A stretch of DNA of 18,783 nt from DAOTZS01 sp034434335. Its GTDB lineage: Bacteria > Chloroflexota > Anaerolineae > CG2-30-64-16. Positions within the stretch are counted from its first letter, which is position 1. Every line of letters starts with the position of its first letter. The notes under the pieces are model-generated. The model made no database searches, had not been told where the DNA came from, and saw nothing but the letters and a program-made list of their open reading frames with translations. The stretch covers positions 1 to 18,783 of the forward strand of contig DAOTZS010000108.1 in the NCBI GenBank assembly GCA_034434335.1, read 5' to 3'. Made by a program: the position numbers and the translations under genes. This document shows, piece after piece, positions 13,799 to 18,783 of the stretch.

Positions 13799-14537
13799 AG
13801 CCGTAGTAGAAGCCTAACAAGAGCGCCAGCTTGAACCCTAGCCAGCCATCGCGATAGCCCTTCAGCTCAACGTAGCGCCGCCAGAACTCGCGCCATGCCG
13901 TTGTGAACAGCTTGTGCGGCCACGGCCTGACCCCCTGTTGGCGTAGTGCCTGGCTTTCCAGCCGGGCGTAGCGCCTCTGCTTGGCATGAAACTGGGCCCA
14001 GTTGTCATAATTATAGTGAATCATGACGTTGCGCAACTGGCCGGTGGGGCCATCTACCAGCACTATCTCGTGGACAGGGCGCCGGGGGTCGTAGCGCGCC
14101 CGGCCTTTGCGCAATAGGCGTAACTGGTAATCGGGGTAGAAACCGCCGTAGCGCACCTGCTGTCCGGCGATATAGTTGTGGCGGGGCACCCACCATCCCA
14201 CTTCGGGCCGCTCGCTGATAACCTGGCGCGCTTCAGCCGCCAGCTCGGGCGTGACTCGCTCGTCCGCATCCACGAAGAAAATCCACTCCGCATTCACAGC
14301 GTCCATGGCTGCATTGCGCTGCGCGGCGAAGTTATCGAAGGGCCTCTGCAGCACCACTGCACCGTTGGCTTCCGCGATCTCGACTGTGCCATCGTCGCTG
14401 TAAGAGTCGGAGACGACCAGGAGGTCGGCGAAGCGCAACGAGGCCAGACACTCCGCAATATGCCGGGCCTCGTTGCGGGTCAGCACCACGGCCGCCAGTT
14501 GAACAGGCTCGGATGAGGGGGTCATGGGATCGCTCAT
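13740..14537 (-). CDS. GT2 family glycosyltransferase (WaaE/KdtX-like)
   Basis: This 265-residue GT-A-fold enzyme should transfer a sugar from a nucleotide donor at the cytoplasmic face of the membrane. It shows AAVVLTRNEARHIAECL (15-31), SDSYSDDGT (43-51), the metal-binding DAD in FFVDADERV (88-94) and NYIAGQQVRYGGFYPDYQLRLLRK. This pattern is typical of the WaaE-like group of small GT2 proteins. A hydrophobic stretch near residues 225-245 (FKLALLLGFYYGF) may bind the membrane. The start overlaps the stop of the upstream GT2 gene as ATGA, indicating translational coupling. Its 3' end overlaps the convergent phosphatase gene by 59 nt. Donor and acceptor are unknown. Confidence 0.92.
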   Translation of the reverse strand: MSDPMTPSSEPVQLAAVVLTRNEARHIAECLASLRFADLLVVSDSYSDDGTVEIAEANGAVVLQRPFDNFAAQRNAAMDAVNAEWIFFVDADERVTPELAAEARQVISERPEVGWWVPRHNYIAGQQVRYGGFYPDYQLRLLRKGRARYDPRRPVHEIVLVDGPTGQLRNVMIHYNYDNWAQFHAKQRRYARLESQALRQQGVRPWPHKLFTTAWREFWRRYVELKGYRDGWLGFKLALLLGFYYGFMPHWHLLRAAWRGFRGSR

Positions 14538-15634
14538 ACTCTGTGCTTCGAAGTGTTGCCCTGCTCTCTGGCGATGCCGTGCCGGAACAGCGTGGCGATC
14601 TGGCGGGCTGCCGCGGTGCGCTCGGCGAGCTCATCTGGGCTGATCTGCCCGCGGACGGCTTCGGCCCGAGCGCGGCGTACCTCAGCCCACATGCCCAGCC
14701 GGACCATCTGCGCGGCCAGCCAGCGTCGGGGCCAGTTGTAGAAGCGGCTGTACAGCCGATAGCGGCTTTGCCAGAGGTTGGTAAAGGATTGCGCTCGAAA
14801 CTGGCGGGCGCTGGCCCCTCCATGATGGATCACACGGGCAGCCGGCACGCAATAGAACGGCCACCCAGCCCGCTGGATGCGCCAGCACCAGTCCACCTCT
14901 TCAGCGTACATGAAATAGCCTTCGTCCAACAGGCCGGCAGCCTCGATGGCTGGCCGGCGCACCATCAGGGCAGCCCCCAACACGAAGTCCACCGGAAATG
15001 GCTTTCCCGCCTCGTACAGCGCGCGCGGGTAGCGGCCGTTCAGCCGAGATTCCAGCAGCCGGCGAGGCCGGGGCGGGAAGAAGTCAAACCACAACTGCCA
15101 CAGGTCGGGAAAGCGGAACGCGCTGTGCTGGAAGCGGCCGTCGGGGTAGAGCAGATAGGGGCCCACGCCGCCAACAGCGGGGTGCTCGCGCATGAAAGCA
15201 GCCATCTGGCCGATGGCATCCCCCAGCGGCTCGGTGTCGGGGTTGAGGAGCAGGATCAGCTCGGGCGCTGCTCTCCGGGGTGAGGCCGACTTGACAGCGA
15301 GCTCATCCTCTGGCGGGGCCTCAGAGGGTTGGCGGCCCAGCCCAAGCTCCTGCAATACCAGGTTGTTGCTCCTGGCAAAGCCCAGGTTGACGGAGCTGGC
15401 GATGAGGTGAACCTGGGGGAACTCGCGGGCCACCATTTGCGCGCTGCTATCGGCCGAAGCGTTGTCCACCACCCAGATGGTCGCAGCCAGCTCTGGGCTG
15501 CGTGCCAGGCTGGCCAGGGTGGCGGCCAGGCAGGCCCTCAGCAGCTCCCGCACATTATAGCTGATGATGATGATCGCCAGTGTGGCCGTGGCCGAGGGCC
15601 CGGTCACGCTGGCATGGGGCTGTTCGTGCAGCAT
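14534..15634 (-). CDS. GT2 family glycosyltransferase (rhamnosyltransferase WbbL-like)
   Basis: This 366-residue enzyme has the WbbL-like layout: IIIISYNVRELL (21-32), WVVDNASADSS (54-64), NLGFARSNN (83-91), NPDTEP with the metal-binding Asp133 (131-136), the catalytic-base region EEVDWCWR (245-252) and HHGGAS (270-275). Rhamnose or a related sugar is a guess from the subfamily. A Pro/Glu/Ala-rich insert of about 26 residues (97-124) separates the NNLVLQEL helix from LILLLNPD, where homologues normally have a short GEY-like turn. The ATG at 15634 has a GAGG Shine-Dalgarno 5 nt upstream. It is second in a lipoprotein-GT2-GT2 operon and overlaps the next gene by 4 nt. Confidence 0.92.
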   Translation of the reverse strand: MLHEQPHASVTGPSATATLAIIIISYNVRELLRACLAATLASLARSPELAATIWVVDNASADSSAQMVAREFPQVHLIASSVNLGFARSNNLVLQELGLGRQPSEAPPEDELAVKSASPRRAAPELILLLNPDTEPLGDAIGQMAAFMREHPAVGGVGPYLLYPDGRFQHSAFRFPDLWQLWFDFFPPRPRRLLESRLNGRYPRALYEAGKPFPVDFVLGAALMVRRPAIEAAGLLDEGYFMYAEEVDWCWRIQRAGWPFYCVPAARVIHHGGASARQFRAQSFTNLWQSRYRLYSRFYNWPRRWLAAQMVRLGMWAEVRRARAEAVRGQISPDELAERTAAARQIATLFRHGIAREQGNTSKHRV

Positions 15635-15696
15635 CCCATCCTCGCAGGCGGCGCGCAGAGCTATTGCCCTGGGCCGGAGGTGGCGGGCAGGCCAGC

Positions 15697-17001
15697 TCAG
15701 GGCGCACCTACCACCACGCTAATGCGGTCAATATAGTTGTTGACCACTTCGACGAACTCGTGGATCAGCCCACCCCACCAGAAGTTGGTTCCCACCGGCG
15801 GCACCTGGTCGAACTGGATACAGCCATACACCAGCCCACGCCGGCCCGGCAACAGGTAATACTGCGGCCGGCCATCAATGATTCGCTCCTCCAGGTCCTC
15901 CTTGCGGCCAATTGCCCAACGGAAGGGGAAATCTACCCCGGTCGTGTCGAAGTTAATGCCGAAGCGCCAGATGCCAGCCTGTTGATACCAGGAGTCCTCG
16001 CCATAGCGGGCAGCCAGTGTGTTGTAATTCTCGCTGAAGCGAAAGGTCTGGCCCGGCCAGGGGCCGGCCGTGCGGATGGGGACAGGGCCGATATTCACCA
16101 CCGTGGCTGTGAAACACAAACTGTGCCCCAGCGGCACGCTGACCATCCGGTTCATCTCTCCCTGCCAGTCGATCTCCCCGCCGGCGACATCGGCGCGCGG
16201 CTTGCCTCCCTCCCGGATCGTCAAGGTTGAAGATACCACCACCCGGTTGCCGACCCTGTCCTCCGCCTCGGCGTAGATCACATACTCACCATCGGGAGGT
16301 GGCTCAGCTCCCAGGTCCACTCCGCCCTCATAGCGGTACTGGTGATAGCCGGCATCCCCTGGCTCCACCACCGACTCCTGCTCAGGGATGGGGTATTTGA
16401 GGTTGGGTTCGTTGGGGCCCAGGTGCGCTCGTTTCAGGTAGACCTGCACGCGCTCGGCCTTCTTCGTCAGGTAATAGGAAATCGAAACCCAGTCATCGCG
16501 CAGGCCATCCTGGTTGGGGCGGAATTCCTTGGGCACTACGGTGAAGTTATGCAGCTCCGGCAGGGCGGTATCTGAATCCACCAGCTCGATCTGGCCGGTG
16601 ACCTGCTGGAGGTGGCCGGCGTCGTCCACAGCTTCGATGACCCAGGTGTAGATCCCATCAGGCAGCACACGGCTCTCGACCAGCATCTGGCCACCAGCCG
16701 TCTGGAGCAGTTGGGGATCATTGATCACGCCGCCCCAGTAGACGTCGTACTTGCCCGGCGAACGGCGTTGGGCGTTGCGGAAGTAGTGCTTCACGCCCTG
16801 GGCGTCCACGAAGTAGATGGAGACATTGGCCGGCCGGCCGATACGGTAATAGATGTGGGTGACATCGTCCGTGCCGTCGGCGTTGGGTGAGATGACAGAC
16901 GGCTCAACCCGCACGTCGTAGAGCAACGGGCGGAAGATGCATCCCCCCAGCAAGAAGGCGGCCAGCAGCAGCCACAGCAGTCGGCGGGCCATATCCCGCA
17001 T
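15697..17001 (-). CDS. Surface lipoprotein with two FlgD-Ig-like domains
   Basis: The 434-residue product starts at the ATG at 17001, preceded by AGGAGG with 9-nt spacing. Upstream in-frame codons come from a repeat and are not used. The signal peptide MRDMARRLLWLLLAAFLLGG ends in a lipobox with Cys21 as the expected lipidation site. Two similar beta-sandwich modules follow, each opening with a PNxDG motif (SPNADGTDD at 38-46 and FRPNQDGLRDD at 160-170) like FlgD-Ig/gliding-type domains. PDGIYTW and PDGEYVIYAEAEDRVGN close each module. The C-terminal third has two cysteines (SLCFTATV and YGCIQF) that could form a disulfide, and resembles CARDB/NBR1-type sandwiches. It probably acts outside the cell, perhaps binding polysaccharide made by the linked transferases; this is inference. 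Confidence 0.85.
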   Translation of the reverse strand: MRDMARRLLWLLLAAFLLGGCIFRPLLYDVRVEPSVISPNADGTDDVTHIYYRIGRPANVSIYFVDAQGVKHYFRNAQRRSPGKYDVYWGGVINDPQLLQTAGGQMLVESRVLPDGIYTWVIEAVDDAGHLQQVTGQIELVDSDTALPELHNFTVVPKEFRPNQDGLRDDWVSISYYLTKKAERVQVYLKRAHLGPNEPNLKYPIPEQESVVEPGDAGYHQYRYEGGVDLGAEPPPDGEYVIYAEAEDRVGNRVVVSSTLTIREGGKPRADVAGGEIDWQGEMNRMVSVPLGHSLCFTATVVNIGPVPIRTAGPWPGQTFRFSENYNTLAARYGEDSWYQQAGIWRFGINFDTTGVDFPFRWAIGRKEDLEERIIDGRPQYYLLPGRRGLVYGCIQFDQVPPVGTNFWWGGLIHEFVEVVNNYIDRISVVVGAP

Positions 17002-17040
17002 GATGGCAATCCTCCTGGTAAGCTTCAATTGGACACCGGC

Positions 17041-17096
17041 TGGGTGGGCGATGGCATTGCCTGGGTGGGCGACGGCATTGCCGTCGCCCACCCAGG
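17041..17096. repeat. 21-bp tandem repeat fused to a 17-bp palindrome in the lipoprotein leader
   Basis: Two tandem copies of a 21-bp unit (17041-17061 and 17062-17082) differ at one base. The second copy runs into its own reverse complement, forming a perfect palindrome: 17060-17076 pairs with 17080-17096 around ATT. On the minus strand this lies in the predicted 5' leader of the lipoprotein mRNA, about 40 nt before the Shine-Dalgarno. It is in frame and stop-free with the lipoprotein ORF, reading as VGDGNAVAHPGNAIAHP. Confidence 0.9.
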
Positions 17097-17206
17097 TAGA
17101 AATCACAGATTCTGCCTCTCAAGTTGCCTAGCCCAAGATGTGGGTGACCCCAAGGCTTGCCAGAGTCCAGCTTCAACTCTCCAGTTCAGGCATTCGCAGG
17201 GCTTCG

Positions 17207-17235
17207 AGTCTATCAGATAGCGGGCCTGGCGTCAA
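17207..17235 (-). promoter_or_regulatory. Sigma-70-type promoter of the lipoprotein-GT2-GT2 operon
   Basis: On the minus strand TTGACG (17235-17230, 5 of 6) is separated by 17 nt from TAGACT (17212-17207, 4 of 6). Transcription should start near 17200, giving a leader of about 200 nt that carries the palindromic repeat. A perfect 5-bp inverted repeat, CTATC-A-GATAG (17210-17220), overlaps the -10 box and could be an operator. The promoter begins 26 nt beyond the stop of the GT39-type gene, so that gene is likely a separate unit. Confidence 0.6.
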
Positions 17236-17260
17236 ATACCCCCGGTAAACGGCCGGCGCG

Positions 17261-18783
17261 CTAGGGTAGCAACACAGGCCCCAGGCGCACCCGCTTCCCG
17301 GCCGGGTTGTCGGCCACATCCATGATGTCCAGGCCGGCCGGGTCCAGGTCGTCGTAGAGGGCCAGGGTCAGATAATACTCCCCGGGCGGGATGTCGGCCG
17401 GCAGGGGATAACGCCCGAAGACCACCTGGCCAGCTCGCCAGCGGGGGGTTGGATAGTCATAGCCGGCCGGCCGTCCGTCCCAGCGGCTCACCTCGGCCCC
17501 GTGGGGGTCCTCTACCACCAGCGAGACCCGGTAGTCTCGCTCCATCTGGCTCAGCGCCTGCCAATAGACCGTGACCTGGCCACCCTGGGGGTCGTCCCAG
17601 CCCAGCAGGGCTATCTGGTGGCCGTAGTTGGCGGCATCGGTGTGCATGGGTTGGGGCCCGGTGGGGAACGCTGCGTCAGGGGGCAGGCGCCAGTGGCGCA
17701 GGCGCAGGTGCCAGAACTGGCGGGTAACCGGTTGCTCCTGGCCGGCCCGGTCCAGCAGATAGGGCACGAAGCCCACCGGGTCTACCACTTCTGCCTGCCA
17801 GAACACCACCCATACGCCGCTCTTGTCCCGCAAAGCTTCGGCCAGCCTGGCCCCAGCCTCATATCCCAAAACTGCCTCCACGTCCAATACATCTATGTCC
17901 GGCAGCAGGACGCGCGGTAGATCGGGCGCGTAGTAATCCCACACCGGCCAGGCATGGCCGGAAACCAGCACAGTTACCTCATCCGGGCCAATTGCGCGGC
18001 GCACGAACTGGGTCAACTCGCGCCATTGGGCTTTGGTGAAGGCGGGGTCAGTGAACCAGTCGTGTATGGCTGTGAGGGAGACACCCACCTGGAACCCAAC
18101 CAGGCTGAGAGCCAGGAGCCCTGCCAGCCACCCTTTGGCCGACGACCTGTACCCCAGGGCCAACCCAAGCAAGGTCCCACCTCCCCCTGCCATCAACAGT
18201 AGATAGGCCGGCGTGCACATCATCAAGTAGCGGGCATTGAACTTGGGTGTGCGAGAGGCAAGAAGGAGGATGAGAAGGATCGGGATCAGCAGCCAGGCAG
18301 AGAGGAAGACCAGGGCACTCCCCACCTCCGTCGGCCGCTGCACACCGGCCTGCGTGCTGTGGGCAGGGCGGGCGGGCATCCGCCGCGACATGAAGGGCCG
18401 GCCCACCAACGCCGTGAGTGTCACAACGAACGCCAGCCCGAACCAGGGCAGCAGGCGCACGGCGCGGCTTTCGAGCATGGTCTCGGGCGCACCGGCCGTG
18501 AAGCTGACTGCCACGTGGCGCAGGGCCTCGCCCAGCTTCAGGCTGCCCTGCCAGTAGGAGCGGTCAATTCGATAGCGGGTGAGCATGGCCGGCAGCCAGG
18601 GGGAGTAAAGGAGCAGGATGGCAGCCGCCGCCAGGAGCGCCATACCGACCTGGCCGCGCAGCAGGCGCTCAGTTCTGGCGCCCAGCAGAGCGGGGACAGC
18701 GCAGGCCCACCTCACGGCCAGCCATACCCCATAAGCCAGCAGCACGAAGGCGCCGAAGTAGTGGGTGTAGAGCATAGCGGTCG
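17261..18783 (-). CDS. GT39/ArnT-like membrane glycosyltransferase, C-terminal part (5' end outside the window)
   Basis: At least 506 codons are present and the frame is open at the right edge. The first visible residues, LYTHYFGAFVLLAYG, are an internal motif of dolichyl-phosphate-mannose/PMT-type polyprenol-phosphate sugar transferases, so the catalytic N-terminal loop lies outside. Several transmembrane helices follow, including LLAAAAILLLYSPWLPAM, GLAFVVTLTALV, FLSAWLLIPILLILLLA, the YLLLMAGGGGTLLGLALGY region and GLLALSLVGFQVGVSL. A large extracytoplasmic region follows. Its last 130 residues (from about NYGHQIALLGWDD) look like the beta-sandwich often found on such proteins, with VTVYWQAL, YRVSLVVEDPHG and PPGEYYLTLALYD. 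It should move a sugar from a lipid-linked donor on the outer face. The exact substrate is unknown. Confidence 0.85.
   Translation of the reverse strand, partial: TAMLYTHYFGAFVLLAYGVWLAVRWACAVPALLGARTERLLRGQVGMALLAAAAILLLYSPWLPAMLTRYRIDRSYWQGSLKLGEALRHVAVSFTAGAPETMLESRAVRLLPWFGLAFVVTLTALVGRPFMSRRMPARPAHSTQAGVQRPTEVGSALVFLSAWLLIPILLILLLASRTPKFNARYLMMCTPAYLLLMAGGGGTLLGLALGYRSSAKGWLAGLLALSLVGFQVGVSLTAIHDWFTDPAFTKAQWRELTQFVRRAIGPDEVTVLVSGHAWPVWDYYAPDLPRVLLPDIDVLDVEAVLGYEAGARLAEALRDKSGVWVVFWQAEVVDPVGFVPYLLDRAGQEQPVTRQFWHLRLRHWRLPPDAAFPTGPQPMHTDAANYGHQIALLGWDDPQGGQVTVYWQALSQMERDYRVSLVVEDPHGAEVSRWDGRPAGYDYPTPRWRAGQVVFGRYPLPADIPPGEYYLTLALYDDLDPAGLDIMDVADNPAGKRVRLGPVLLP

Noticed and set aside
1..18783. 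tRNA, rRNA, CRISPR, prophage, toxin-antitoxin or defence genes
   Set aside because: None of their hallmarks was visible on either strand when reading the window. A covariance-model scan would be needed to exclude small RNAs fully.

Overview
The window is GC-rich bacterial DNA, about 60 percent or more by eye. It reads best as Chloroflexota, possibly Anaerolineae-like. This is an inference from gene content: a fused ADP-forming acetyl-CoA synthetase beside a stand-alone BioD-like/DRTGG protein, a CytX-led thiamine salvage operon, a GT39 membrane transferase with a C-terminal beta-sandwich, and many palindromic intergenic repeats. No rRNA, tRNA, CRISPR array, phage gene or transposase gene was seen.

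Layout. Positions 1-97 (minus) hold the start of an unrecognised membrane-anchored protein. Positions 401-5431 (minus) form a thiamine salvage unit: a near-consensus promoter, a TPP riboswitch, a terminator-like hairpin, then cytX-thiE-thiM-thiL-thiD. It would import a pyrimidine precursor, phosphorylate the pyrimidine and thiazole halves, join them and make TPP. No thiC, thiG or thiH lies here. Positions 5784-8998 (minus) carry an ADP-forming acyl-CoA synthetase followed by a BioD-like/DRTGG protein that lacks a phosphotransacetylase domain. Inverted copies of a short palindromic repeat flank this pair, and a 190-bp MITE-like element with perfect 12-bp terminal inverted repeats lies just upstream of the synthetase.

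Positions 9714-13798 (plus) are a compact operon: cysteine desulfurase, radical SAM protein, mnmA, small membrane protein, low-molecular-weight phosphatase. The desulfurase and MnmA form an obvious sulfur relay for tRNA 2-thiouridine. The radical SAM protein overlaps mnmA and has no obvious role. This operon runs tail to tail, with a 59-nt coding overlap, into a minus-strand surface operon (17001 to 13740) of a lipoprotein and two GT2 glycosyltransferases. That operon has its own predicted promoter just after the GT39-type gene that runs off the right edge.

The most interesting points are a specific antiterminator pairing predicted inside the TPP leader, the MITE-like element, the dispersed palindromic repeats, the radical SAM gene embedded in a tRNA thiolation operon, and the Pta-regulatory-type protein paired with an ADP-forming synthetase. 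I did not find a convincing wholly new multi-gene system.
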